DNA from: JAFDBW01 sp963825575
GTDB taxonomy: Bacteria > Desulfobacterota > Desulfuromonadia > Desulfuromonadales > BM103
NCBI GenBank assembly: GCA_963825575.1
Contig: CAWGUB010000009.1
Coordinates: forward strand, 171,715-235,714
Direction of reading: 5' to 3'
DNA length: 64,000 nucleotides
Below, piece by piece: positions 28,255 to 38,001 of the stretch. The position numbers and the translations under genes were made by a program. The notes below the pieces were generated by a model. That model worked only from the letters and a program-made list of their open reading frames with translations. It did not search any database and had not been told where the DNA came from. Positions within the stretch are counted from its first letter, which is position 1. Every line of letters starts with the position of its first letter.

Positions 28255-29088
28255 ATGCCCAGCTCGGCCGCAGATCTGAACGATCATTACGGACAGCCCG
28301 ATCTGCCGGGAAAGATCCGGTTGGCCTTCGAACGGCTCGGCCTAGGGTCCGGGCAGGTGACGAGGGAGAATCTGACCGACCTTGACGAGATCCATATCCG
28401 GGGCCGGGAGGCCACCGTGGAATTCGGGCGGACAGCCGGACTTGAACCTGGGCAAAGGGTGCTTGATGTGGGTTGCGGTCTGGGCGGACCGGCACGCACC
28501 CTGGCCGCCGAATTCGGGTGCGAGGTGGTGGGCCTGGAAATCGTGGAGGAGTTTTGCCGGGCCGCAGTCATGCTGACCGAATGGGTGGGGCTGTCAGACC
28601 GCGTGACCATCCGGGAGGGCGACATGAGGGCCATGCCCTTTGCCGACGCTTCCTTCGACCGGGTCTTTTCCCTGCACACCCTGATGAACGTGAATGAGAA
28701 GGCCGCGGTTTTCGGGGAGGTCCGCCGGGTCCTGACCCCCGGAGGGGTATTTGGCCTTTACGAGGTCTGCGGAGAAGACGGTGACACCCTCCACTTCCCG
28801 GTTCCCTGGGCCGGGGGTCCGGAGATCAGTTTCCTGATGACCGCCGACGAATTGCGGGCCGAAATTGCCGCGGCCGGTTTTGCCGAACAGCAATGGAGCG
28901 AGGTGACGGCCGGGGCCCTGCGCTGGTTCGATGGATTGGCCGAAATCCGGTTGGCCGCCGCCCCCAAGCCGCCGGGGCCCAATGTGGGGCTGGTCCTGGG
29001 CCCGGATGCCGCGCAAAAATCCCGCAATCTGCTGCGAAACCTGCGGGAAGGGCGCATCCAGGTGGTCCAGGGGTTTTTTGTGATCTGA
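28255..29088 (+). CDS. SAM-dependent methyltransferase (class I)
   Basis: An intact 277-residue protein. Motif I is VLDVGCGLGGPARTLA, the post-I acidic residue lies in VVGLEIVEEF, and motif II/III reads DMRAMPFADASFDRVFSLH with EVRRVLTPGGVFGLYEV. This is a Rossmann-fold methyltransferase of the UbiE/sarcosine-dimethylglycine type that methylates a small molecule. The N-terminus (LNDHYGQPDLPGKIRLAFERL) is similar to glycine/sarcosine methyltransferase-like proteins. No partner gene reveals the substrate. It is divergent from the MFS gene and upstream of sodB. Confidence 0.8.
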   Translation: MPSSAADLNDHYGQPDLPGKIRLAFERLGLGSGQVTRENLTDLDEIHIRGREATVEFGRTAGLEPGQRVLDVGCGLGGPARTLAAEFGCEVVGLEIVEEFCRAAVMLTEWVGLSDRVTIREGDMRAMPFADASFDRVFSLHTLMNVNEKAAVFGEVRRVLTPGGVFGLYEVCGEDGDTLHFPVPWAGGPEISFLMTADELRAEIAAAGFAEQQWSEVTAGALRWFDGLAEIRLAAAPKPPGPNVGLVLGPDAAQKSRNLLRNLREGRIQVVQGFFVI

Positions 29089-29200
29089 AACGCGGATCCA
29101 TTTTCATTGCGGCCAAGTGAGTCTGTATTTATTCTGGCACCAAGTCAGAGTGTTCACCCAGGCGCTGCGGCGCCCAATCCCAATAAAAGGAGAACCGAAC

Positions 29201-29786
29201 ATGGCACACGAACTGCCTGAACTTCCGTACGCCAAGGACGCGCTGGAGCCCCACATCTCGGCCGAGACGCTGGACTACCACCACGACAAGCACCACGCGG
29301 CCTACGTCACCAACCTGAACAACCTGATCCCGGGCACCGAGTTCGAGAAGATGTCCCTCGAGGACATCGTCAAGAAGGCTCCCGGCCGGCGGCATCTTCA
29401 ACAACGCCGCCCAGGTCTGGAACCACACCTTCTACTTCAACGGCATGGGCCCCAAGGGCGGCGGCGAGCCCACCGGTGCGATCGGCCGAGGCGATCAACA
29501 AGGCCTTCGGCTCGCTTCGCCGAGTTCAAGGAGAAGTTCAGCAAGTCGGCCGCCACCAACTTCGGCAGCGGCTGGACCTGGCTGGTCAAGAAGTCCAAGG
29601 GCGGCCTGGAGATCGTCAACACCCACGACGCCGACAGCGCCGGTCAAGACGGCCACGCCGATCCTGACCATCGACGTGTGGGAGCACGCCTACTACGTGG
29701 ACAAGCGCAACGCGCGGCCGGCCTACATCGAGTCCTGGTGGAATCTCGTGAACTGGGATTTCGCGACCAAGAACTTCGGCGGCTAG
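29201..29786 (+). CDS. sodB: Fe/Mn superoxide dismutase, frameshifted
   Basis: ATG 29201 follows ribosome site aaaggag. The protein shows the metal ligands in order: His in LEPHISAETLDYHHDKHHAA, His in QVWNHTFYFNGM, Asp and His in DVWEHAYYVDKRNARPAYI. The Fe-type hallmarks are NHTFYFNGMGPKGGGEP and SGWTWLV. Length after repair of three single-base insertions is about 193 residues, normal for SodB. It detoxifies superoxide in the cytoplasm. A hairpin terminator follows. Confidence 0.92.
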
Positions 29787-29812
29787 ACTAACGCCGAAAC
29801 CTTTTGAGCAGA

Positions 29813-29842
29813 GTAGGGGCCCCGGGGGGCCCCTGCCATTTT
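29813..29842 (+). terminator. Terminator between sodB and the convergent kinase gene
   Basis: A GC-rich inverted repeat (aggggccc / gggcccct) is followed by gccattttat. It lies 27 bases after the sodB stop and directly beside the kinase stop, so it could serve both strands. Confidence 0.65.
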
Positions 29843-32252
29843 ATAGAGGGATGCCGATCTTCTCGAGCAGTTCCACGAAGCGGGGATCGTCCCGCAGGAT
29901 CGACCAGTCCGGTTGTTTCGACATCCAGCCCAACCTTGTGACCCAGTTGACCTTCTTCTCGTAGGCGTCCTCCAAGAGGGCCAGGGCCTCGTCCTTCTCG
30001 CCCAAAAGGCAGTGGAGGTAGGCGACAAAAAAGTCGCTGGGCGACCCCTCCTTGTACTTGGCGATGTAGGTTTTCGCCGCGTCCTTCAAACCCAGTTTGG
30101 CTGCGCTGATCGCAAGGGAGAAATAGTTGGAATCCGCCTCGGCCTGGGCTCTGGTCTTCTCGAACAGCTCCAGGGCTTCTTCGGGCCGCTCCAGGTAAAT
30201 GAGGGTTGTGATCTTTCTCTGAACATGAAACTCGTTTCGATCAGCCGGGGGAATACTGTCCAGAAGAGCCAGTGCCGCTTTCCAGTCCCCTTGGTCGGCG
30301 TGGACGGTCCAGGCCGGGCCGACCCAGGAGTAATTTCCAGGAAAATTTCTTTTGACCTGCTCTATCTGGTCGAGGGCTTGGTCATATCTGCCCGCCAGGG
30401 TGAGAGGGAAGAATATCGTCAACTGAATCCAGAGGGAATTCGGGTCCAAATCGATGGCCTTCTTGACGACAGCTGCACCTTCGTCATATCTGCCCATAGA
30501 CTGAAGGTAGTAGGAATAGATCAGTTGTTGCATGGCCAGGTTGGGGTTCAGATCCCGGCCCTTCTGGAACGCCCGGTCTGCGGCATCCATCTCGAACTGG
30601 TGCTCCCACAGGAAATGTCCGTTTGTCCAGTGAGCCTCGGCCAGATCAGGATCCAGTTCCAGGGCCCGGTTGATGGCGTCTCTGGTCCGTTCCAGGTGCT
30701 CGGTGGTGGGAGCTTCATCATAGTGGGTCAGTTGCGTCAGGGCTTCCCCGAGCCCGGCCCATGCCAGGGCATAGGTCGAGTCGGCGGTGATGGAATCCTC
30801 GAAATACCTGACCGCCAGCTCGTTTTCCTCTTTACTGGTCTGGTCATTCAACCACTCGTACCCCCGCATGCAGGCCTTGTGGGCCTCCGGATCGACCGTG
30901 CCCATATTTCGGAGGCGTTCCTGGGCCGCGGGATCGAGTTCCAGGCGCACGGCCCGGGCGATGGCCATGACGATCTGCCTCTGGATGTCCATGATGTTGG
31001 CCACCGGTTCGTCAAACGTATCGGTCCAGAGTTGACGATCTCGGGCAGCGTCCAGCAGGAAGGCCGTGACCTGGACCCGGTCGTCCAGGAGCATGACCGA
31101 TCCCTCGACGATCGCCTGGACACCCAGGTCCGACCCGATCTGTGCCAGGTCCATGCTTTCGCCCTTGTACTGCATCACCGACCGTCGCGAGATCACCCGG
31201 TCGAAGATCCTCAGGGCGCCCAGCTTGGAAATCAGCTGCCCGGTCATGCCGTCGGCGTAATATTCCTGTTTTTCGTCACCGGAAAGGTTCTCGAAGGGAA
31301 GAACGGCGATTGCGGTGATGGCGCCCCCAGTCTTCCAGGGCTGGATTATCAGCAACAGGGCGACCAGGACCACCGCCAACCCGGCAGCCACGCCTGGACC
31401 CCGCCGGTACCAGGGCTTGGATCTGGTCATTGCCCGGAACATCCCCGGCTCGCCAAGGATTTCCGCCAGCTGGCCTGCCTGCCAGCCGAGTCGCAGGGCC
31501 GGATCCTTCTCGAGCATTCCGGCGACCAGTGACAGGGCTCCTGCGGGGATATCCGACCGGGTCTCACTCAGCGGCGCCGGATCGATCTGTTGGATTGCGT
31601 ACATGACGGCGTGGGGGTTCTCGCCGCCGAAGGCGGGCTTTCCGCCCAGCATCTCGTAGAGAACCGCGCCGAGTGACCAGATATCCGACTGCTCGGTGAC
31701 CGCCTCGCCCCGCGCCTGCTCGGGCGACATGTAGGCAACGGTGCCGAGGGTCGTTCCTTCCTGGGTCAGCTTGGTCTGGCCGGCGAGTTTCGCCAATCCG
31801 AAATCGAGAATCTTGGCCTGTCCGTCCTCGGTCAGGAAGATGTTCGCGGGTTTGATATCCCGGTGAACGATGCCCTGCGAATGGGCTTTGGCCAGGCCCT
31901 GGGCAGTCTGCCGGAAAATCTCCATGGCCTGATCCACGGCCATAGGCCCTTCTTCGAGGCGCTCGGCCAGGGTCTGTCCCTCGTAACAGGGCATGACCAT
32001 GAAGGTCTTGCCGTCTTCGGTTTCGTCGATCTCGAAGATGCTACAGATGGCCGGGTGCTCCAGTGAGGACGCGGCCTTGGCTTCGTGGATGAACCGGGTT
32101 TTTGCGGCAGAGTCGGCGGTCAAATGGGGTGGAAGAAACTTCAGGGCCACCGTGCGGTCAAGTCGGGTGTCCTCGGCGCGGTAGACCACGCCCATTCCCC
32201 CGACGCCCAGCTCGGACGTGATTCGGAAATGAGATACAGTCTGACCGATCAA
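29841..32252 (-). CDS. Ser/Thr protein kinase with TolB/FlgO-like domain and TPR repeats
   Basis: TTG 32252 is preceded by ggggagcgg and starts LIGQTVSHFRITSELGVGG. The kinase domain has GVGGMGVVY, VALKFLPP, HRDIKPANIFL, DFGLAKLA and MSPEQARG (residues about 8-270). A transmembrane helix (GPGVAAGLAVVLVALLLIIQ) follows. Next comes the TolB/FlgO-type block IAVLPFENLSGDEKQEYYAD with DGMTGQLISKL. About eight TPR units then run to the end. The gene is intact (803 residues) and the best example of the kinase architecture repeated at 53.7 kb. The product likely senses an extracytoplasmic signal. Confidence 0.92.
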   Translation of the reverse strand: MIGQTVSHFRITSELGVGGMGVVYRAEDTRLDRTVALKFLPPHLTADSAAKTRFIHEAKAASSLEHPAICSIFEIDETEDGKTFMVMPCYEGQTLAERLEEGPMAVDQAMEIFRQTAQGLAKAHSQGIVHRDIKPANIFLTEDGQAKILDFGLAKLAGQTKLTQEGTTLGTVAYMSPEQARGEAVTEQSDIWSLGAVLYEMLGGKPAFGGENPHAVMYAIQQIDPAPLSETRSDIPAGALSLVAGMLEKDPALRLGWQAGQLAEILGEPGMFRAMTRSKPWYRRGPGVAAGLAVVLVALLLIIQPWKTGGAITAIAVLPFENLSGDEKQEYYADGMTGQLISKLGALRIFDRVISRRSVMQYKGESMDLAQIGSDLGVQAIVEGSVMLLDDRVQVTAFLLDAARDRQLWTDTFDEPVANIMDIQRQIVMAIARAVRLELDPAAQERLRNMGTVDPEAHKACMRGYEWLNDQTSKEENELAVRYFEDSITADSTYALAWAGLGEALTQLTHYDEAPTTEHLERTRDAINRALELDPDLAEAHWTNGHFLWEHQFEMDAADRAFQKGRDLNPNLAMQQLIYSYYLQSMGRYDEGAAVVKKAIDLDPNSLWIQLTIFFPLTLAGRYDQALDQIEQVKRNFPGNYSWVGPAWTVHADQGDWKAALALLDSIPPADRNEFHVQRKITTLIYLERPEEALELFEKTRAQAEADSNYFSLAISAAKLGLKDAAKTYIAKYKEGSPSDFFVAYLHCLLGEKDEALALLEDAYEKKVNWVTRLGWMSKQPDWSILRDDPRFVELLEKIGIPL

Positions 32253-32340
32253 GCCGCTCCCCCATCGACGGACAGGCCCCACTGGATGGCCGACAACAAT
32301 GAACAGATTAAATCAGGACAGGGAGTTGCGTCAAGCTGGG

Positions 32341-33298
32341 CTATTCCAGCCTGATGTTGTCGACCTCGATGGCTACCGGGTCCTGGGGTCTGCTGAAGTG
32401 GATGATGAGCCGGTCCATCTCCTCTAGATTCAGATTGCGCTGGCGGTTCGATAATATGCGGTCGGTAATGGGGACGGTGATGGTCTGCCATTGCCTGGTG
32501 GCGACAAATCCCTTGGAGTAGTAGGCCACCTCCTTGATGCCTTCATAGTCGTCGAGCCGCACCCCGAACTTGAAGGTGTCACCGGGGGCCTCGACAAGGC
32601 GGACGTCCATTTTCAGAGCCGTGTAATTGGACCAGTCCTCGGGAAAACGGCGCATATAACCGCCCGGCCAGTCGGTTTCCGGACCACCGGCCACCCTGAA
32701 AACGTGTCCTGGGCCCGTCGGGGAATCCTCGATATGGCCGAAGGTCATCTTGCCGCTCTGGTTGGGGGTCCACAAATACCGGTCGCCGTAGGTTTCGAAG
32801 TCGGCCAGGACGGGGAACATGTCGCGGGCGCGGAAGGCGGCCGAGATCTGCCAGGGCAGATAGTAGAGCTGCAGGGGGATGGCGAACATCACCACCAGAA
32901 AAATCCATTTACCCGCTTGCCGCCCGTGCCCCCGCCAATAGATGAAGCCGACCACCAGACCGATGCCCATCAGATCCAGCAGAAAGTCGTGAGCAGGGCC
33001 GGGCGGCCGACCAGCAGCTGCAGGAACTCGATGGCGCCGCCCATGACCGCACTCGCCAGTGCCGCCCGCCAGATGCGTCCGCGCAGCGGGCCGAACCAGT
33101 AGAGCAGCAGGGTGATCCCGCCGAGCAGCACGATGTGCAGCCTGGTCGCCCAGGGGCGAGATGAGCGGGTGGCGGTGCAACGACCGGGGATGCGGCACGA
33201 AGAACGGGCACCAGGAACATGGCCATCAGCCCGGCCCAGGTCTGCCATCGTGTCAGAAAATCGCGGGGCGGCAAGGGCGGGTTCGGTGGCGGCGCCAT
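32341..33298 (-). CDS. VanZ-like membrane protein with C-terminal carbohydrate-binding/CIA30-like domain, frameshifted
   Basis: ATG 33298 overlaps the stop of the upstream glycosyltransferase (TGATG), so they are coupled. The N-terminal half has VanZ-like helices (LHIVLLGGITLLLYWFGPLR, WRAALASAVMGGAIEFLQLL with the conserved E-x-x-Q). The C-terminal half, unbroken, is a beta-sandwich: FPVLADFETYGDRYLW, NYTALKMDVRLVEAPGD, FKFGVRLDDYEG, WQTITVPITDRIL and EVDNIRLE, like the CIA30/CBM11-type fold. It is a membrane protein with an external carbohydrate-binding domain. Indels at about 33,000 and 33,170 break the frame. Confidence 0.75.
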
Positions 33299-34493
33299 CA
33301 GGTCCTCGGCTTCCAGGTGACCTGTTTGCGTCCCCGCAGGAACTGCCAGAAGGCCACGGCGCTGGCAAGGTTCAACACGCACAGGTAGTAGATCAGGCCG
33401 ACCATGCGTGGTGGGGACTGCGTGGCCCTGGCGGTTCATGGTGTGGCCGTAGACGGCCAGGGAATAGAAGGCGATCTGGCCAGCATCAGGCCAGGCGCCA
33501 GGGGAGAAAACCGGGGCCAGCAACGCCAGGGCCCAGTTGCTGACCAAGGCCCCCGCATGAACAGGAACGCCAGGTAGCGCAGCACCTTGTGGGACCACAG
33601 CTGCCAGGCGAACAGGCCGTAGCGAACGGGTTCAGCAGGGCGGCCTTGTCCTTCAGGGCGTGGAAGGCCCGCAGGGTGACGCGCACGCGCATGCGGAACT
33701 CGTCGCCGGCCTCGGCCAGGGCGTCCTCGTAGAGCAGGGCGCGCGGCTCGTAGACCACGCGGTAGCCCTGCTCGCGCACGGTCAGCGGCTGCGACGAAAT
33801 CCGGCAGCTGGTCGGCGCGCATGGGCGGTAGATTTCGCGGCGCATGGCGTCGACGCCGCCGTCGACGCCGACGATGGAGCCCAGATCGCGTTTCCCAGGC
33901 GCGCAGCTTGTTCTCGTAGCGCATGTAGGTGGAGCAGCCCTCGCCGGTCAGCGAACCGTCGGGAGCCTTGTAGACCATGCGGCCGGTGACGTAGCCCACC
34001 TCGGGGTCGGCCAGGGGGGCGACCAGGTTGGTCGACGGTGTCGGGGCGCGTAGAGGGAGTTGGCGTCGCGAGAAGACGATGATCTCGCCCGTCGGCCTCG
34101 GGCATGGCCAGGTTCAGGGCGCTGGTCTTGCCGGCGCGCGGCTCCTGGCGGATCAGGCGCACGCGCGGGTCGCCGATGCCCTGCACGATGTCGTCGGTGC
34201 CGTCGTCCGAACCGTCGGAGATCACGATGACGTCGCAGGTGGTCGGCGGGATAGTCCTGTCCGAGCTTGTTGCGGACGGTGGCTTCGATGTGCGCGGCCT
34301 CGTTGAAGGCGGCGATCAGCACCGTGACCGTCGGCAGATGCTCCCCCGGGCAGCCGCTCCAGACGCGACGGTGCACCAGACCGCCCAGCAGCCGGGCCAG
34401 CAGGGGATAGCCGGCGTAGACGTAGACCAGCATCAGGATGCAGATGGTGAAAAGGTCGCTCAGCAAACTTGTCCCGTCCTTGGCTTGAATCAT
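33298..34493 (-). CDS. GT2 family glycosyltransferase with membrane helices (IcaA-like), frameshifted
   Basis: ATG 34493 begins MIQAKDGTSLLSDLFTICIL, a membrane segment, then LPTVTVLIAAFNEAAHIEAT and, in shifted frames, SDGSDDGTDDIV, AGKTSALNLAMPEA, a DxD-equivalent DANSLY, and VGYVTGRMVYK. EQGYRVVYEPRALLYEDAL follows with the conserved glutamate-rich QRxRW-type region, and then C-terminal hydrophobic segments. This matches processive GT2 synthases of the IcaA/cellulose-synthase-like group. More than four insertions interrupt it. It is translationally coupled to the VanZ/CIA30-like gene, so a shared role in exopolysaccharide synthesis is likely. Confidence 0.8.
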
Positions 34494-34604
34494 CCCTGAT
34501 AACCAAGCATGTCACATATCGTCAATTACGCAAAGGACTGTGTCAAAAGTCCCATTCCGGCCACACCCGCTTCAACCCGATGGTGCAGGGCTCGTTTTTC
34601 CAGG

Positions 34605-35305
34605 TCAGAAATTCTGATAGACCCGGAATCTGAAAAAGAGGTCGTCTGCAGAATTGTCCGGAACGAGAAAAAACTCTTCTTGCTGCCAGGTTGCCTGCAA
34701 AGCGGAACCCGCACAACGCGGCTGAAACTCCGTTCCAACCCCAAAGTGAGCGCGGAACTGTTCCCTCTGCAGCCCTTCCTCGCCAGCCAGTTTCAGGAAG
34801 AATTCACCGCTTCCGAAAACCCGCCAGAACCGATCGGGCCGGGCACTCCGAAAAGGTACCTGCAGTCGCAGCCGGTAACGTGCCCGCAGGGAATTGACGG
34901 AGTTCCAGGTCACGGTGTTGAAATCGAAGCGTTCCTCGAGTCGGACCAGGTGATCGACGTTGGTCCGCCCCCGCGGCCAAACCCAGCCCACGCCCTGATA
35001 GGGGCGTATTTCCCAGCGGTTGGTGATTATGTCCGAGATGGTCCAGAAGTTCCCGATACCCGCCTTGAGGGTGACGAATCTGTAGGGAAGATCGACCCCG
35101 GGACGCAGGACCAGACGGAATCCATCGTCCTTGTTTAGTTTCGTGCGGTACTCCGGCATCGCCTCCGAAGGTGACCTTGGGTGAGATGAACCACGAAGGA
35201 TTGTAGTCCAGCCAGAGCTGGCTGGAGGTGTCACTGCGAACGGGCGATGCGGCCTAGGGAAAGAACCAGCAAGGTCCGTGCCGACCAGGGCCGTCTATGA
35301 ATCAT
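34605..35305 (-). CDS. DUF2490-type outer-membrane protein, frameshifted near the N-terminus
   Basis: From about ATG 35305 a signal-like stretch (WSARTLLVLSL) leads, after an indel near 35,235, to SSQLWLDYNPSWFISPKVTF. The long intact part contains GFRLVLRPGVDLPYRFVTLK, ITNRWEIRPYQGVGWVWP, HLVRLEERFDFN and RYRLRLQVPFR, and ends FFRFRVYQNF with a terminal Phe. Alternating polar/apolar strands and the terminal aromatic are typical of the DUF2490 family, small outer-membrane beta-barrel proteins. Function unknown. It is downstream of a LysR gene and upstream of the polysaccharide gene pair. Confidence 0.7.
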
Positions 35306-35363
35306 CCGCACTCCAGGGTTTCAATCCTGGCCCTCCGTGAAGCGTCCCGAAACGTCGGTGTAA

Positions 35364-36280
35364 TTACCTATCATGGATCGTCGAGGCGGGCAGGAACTCT
35401 CGGGCGATACCCGCCGATTCCAGAAAAGCCTGGGCCGCGGAGGAGAGGAAGCGACCCGGGGCAGAACAAATCCGTACCCAGGTTTCCGAACAGGTGGGAG
35501 ACGGCAAGTACGTTCAATTCCGGGTCATGTTCCGACGGCCTGCGACCAGGCCGGAAACGATGCCCACGCCCAGGCCGATCTTGACGAATTCGAGCAGGGC
35601 CTGCGAGCCGCCCACGGAAATGGGAACCTCGGGTTTCAGGTCGTGACGGGCGAAAACCTGGTCGAGCCTGGTGCGGATGGCGGTTCCCTGCTCGTACATC
35701 AGCAGGGGCTCCCGCGGACAGTTCCCCAGGGTCACCGGTTCGGAACGGCCGGCCCAGGGGTGGTCTTTCCGGGTGCAGGCGAACACGTCGTAGGAGACGA
35801 ATTCGAGGTAGTGCATGCCGCGGAATTCGTTCCAGGAGGCGATGATTCCGAGGTCGGCCTCGCCGCCGGCGATCAGGTTCAGGATGGCGGTGTCGAAAGC
35901 CCGGCTCGAGATGACCAGGCGAACCTAGGGATGGCGGTCGTGGAAGAGCTTGACGATGGCGGGCAGGGAGTGGGTGGCGATGCCCCGGAAGGCGGCGATG
36001 CGTACGGTTCCGTGAGGACGACCCCGGCTTTCGGCGAAGTCGCTTTTCAGGTCGTCCACGGCGTGAACCACCTGGCGGGCGTACTGCACCAGGCGTTCCC
36101 CATCGGGTGTCAGGATGATCCCCGCCGGGTTCGTTCGTACAGCTTGACGCCCAGTTCCGCTTCCAGGGAGCGGAGCTGATGGCTGATGGCCGACTGGGTG
36201 ACGTGGATCATCTGGGCCGCGCCGGACACGCTGCCCAGCTGCGCCGTCCAGTAAAATCCGCGAAGTCTCTGCAGGTCCAT
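35364..36280 (-). CDS. LysR-family regulator (CysB-like), with frameshifts and an in-frame TAG
   Basis: ATG 36280 has ribosome site ggaaggag. The N-terminal helix-turn-helix is MDLQRLRGFYWTAQLGSVSG and AAQMIHVTQSAISHQLRSLE, typical of LysR and closest to CysB-like members. The ligand-binding half contains GERLVQYARQVVHA, FRGIATHSLPAIVKLFHDRH, LIAGGEADLGI, CPREPLLMYEQGTAIRTRL and SGIAREFLPAST. Two or more indels break it, and TAG at 35935-35937 falls inside the conserved HP-x-VRLVI segment, where Glu is usual. CysB-like proteins sense sulfur or nitrogen metabolites. The autoregulated promoter should lie just upstream of 36280. Confidence 0.85.
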
Positions 36281-37693
36281 GGCCGGTTTCTCCTTCCGGC
36301 CAGTCGGTTTATTACTGCCATGAGTACCCCCCGATATTATATGAAAACTTTTCATATTACAAACAGTAAATATGAGTTAGTTTATGTTTTGCCCAGGACG
36401 GCCGCGGGTCGGAATCCCGGCACCGGGGACCGATTCCTGGGGGGAGGTTGATGTCATGAAGGGCCATCCAGGCCCCCCCTATCCGATCAAAGGCTTGGCC
36501 GAAACCCTTGCTCCGTCCGCTGCCGACGCTTCTGACCTTACGCCGAATCTCAACCGCCAAGGTACGAATAGACGCACTCAGCCGTGGCGTCGTGTGTTCA
36601 CCGCCCATCTGCGCGTCTTCAAGGCCATGCTGGTGCTGTTCACCAGAGGTGCCGGGATTCCCGCCGGAAGCCACCGCCCGGTTGCTGATGAGGTGTGACG
36701 ATCTCACGAAGCACGGGATTCCGGCATCCAGCAAAACCTCGGCTGGATCTCATGAAGGACCTGCAGGCGTCTACCACGAATACGGCGAGCTCCTGAAAGA
36801 CACGGCCCGGGATCAGAGCGTCCGTCTGCGCAATCTGTTCCGCGACGAGACCGGGCCGCGCAGGCTCATAACCGTCCACAACGACCAGACCTGGCCCTTC
36901 GCCGGAAAGCTGAACACCAAGCTGGTCGACGGCTGCTGGTACGACAGCGAAGGGGCCCATGAGAAGGATGGGCCCCTGCTGGCTGCACACCACCGACCTG
37001 GTTCTGCTGGTTCCCGGCAGACGCCCCATCCGGCCCGACATCGAGCAGGCCGTAGTCAAGGCGAATATCCCGCATCTGGTTCTGAAGGGGGCCGGTACGG
37101 GGAACGATCCACAGAACATGGCCGCGCTCAGAACCGGAACACGGGTACCGCGCAGGGCGGCCACACGGTGATTGCGGCGGCCCTTCGCTCCGCTGCGGTT
37201 GTATCAGGCCATCGACGGCTGCTCCTGCGCCAGTCGCGGGGCAAAAAATCCCGTCCCGCCAGCATGGAGTTCGTGGCCATGTAGCCCCGCTAGCGAGGGC
37301 ATTTGAAACTGACGATTTACCGGAAGCCGAATATCGGTGGTTTCCGGCGAGGGGACGTGCACCTTCAGGTCTTCACCGGGCCTCTAAATGATAATCGATA
37401 TCAGTCATTCATTTAGTTAGTTCCTGGGACTTGTTTTCCGCTATACTGTGAATGCTAGGCTCTTGCTGCGGCGTGTTGGATTGGAGGCGCTGGCCGGGAG
37501 CTCGAGGGATCGCAGCAAACACTCAACAATCCGGAGATGACAACCCAGGGTTTGCTAAAAGGCATCTGACGGAGCTCAGCTGAACATCCAAGCGCCCCGA
37601 ACAATTCAATCCTACCCGCCGCTCTTTATCTGGCCGCCGGCCGAGCGGAGATTGTGACCGCGACCGCCGGCGTTGACCGGAAGGGGCGCGGTC
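36281..37693. other. Unassigned region between the LysR gene and the Kor-Hdr operon
   Basis: A plus-strand open frame from about 36508 to 37284 contains peptide-like stretches (GVYHEYGELLKDTARDQSV, RRLITVHNDQTWPFAGKL, NTKLVDGCWYDSEGAHEK). An adjacent frame continues HTTDLVLLVPGRRPIRPD and KANIPHLVLKGAGTGN. This may be a frameshifted gene of about 200 residues that I do not recognise, so no function is given. The last 300 bases are AT-richer, include a Fur-like palindrome at 37386, and probably carry the operon promoter. Confidence 0.35.
37386..37409. promoter_or_regulatory. Fur-box-like palindrome upstream of the Kor-Hdr operon
   Basis: The sequence TGATAATCGATATCA with A/T-rich flanks is a near-perfect inverted repeat resembling the Fur 7-1-7 consensus (TGATAATnATTATCA), with a two-base centre and one arm mismatch. 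It lies about 285 bases before korD. Iron control of an operon so rich in Fe-S proteins would be reasonable, but spacing and single copy make this tentative. Confidence 0.35.
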
Positions 37694-38001
37694 ATGCGCT
37701 TCTGGCGAACCCCGCTCGACATCCAGCAAGTCAAGATTCCCCAGGGCGAGATCCACCTCATCGTCGAACGCTGCAAGGGCTGCGAGTTCTGCGTGGAGTT
37801 CTGTCCGCGCGACGTGCTGCAGCATGTCCGACGAGTTCAACGCCAAGGGCTACCACTATCCCGAGGTGGTCGCAGCCCGAGAACTGCGTGGACTGCGATC
37901 TGTGCGAGGTGATCTGCCCCGACTTCGCCATCTTCTGCCTGCCGGCCGAAGACGAAGCAGCCACGGGCAAGCCGAAGGAGGCCGGCGATGCCGTCGGCTG
38001 A
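37694..38001 (+). CDS. korD: 2-oxoacid:ferredoxin oxidoreductase delta (ferredoxin-like) subunit, frameshifted
   Basis: ATG 37694 starts MRFWRTPLDIQQVKIPQGEI. The cluster-binding motifs CKGCEFCVEFCP and, after an insertion near 37,865, CVDCDLCEVICPDFAI form two [4Fe-4S] sites. The product (about 102 residues) passes electrons from the thiamine-diphosphate core to external ferredoxin or, here, potentially to the Hdr partner. The stop at 38001 overlaps the korA start by 14 bases. This is the first gene of a long same-direction operon. Confidence 0.88.
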
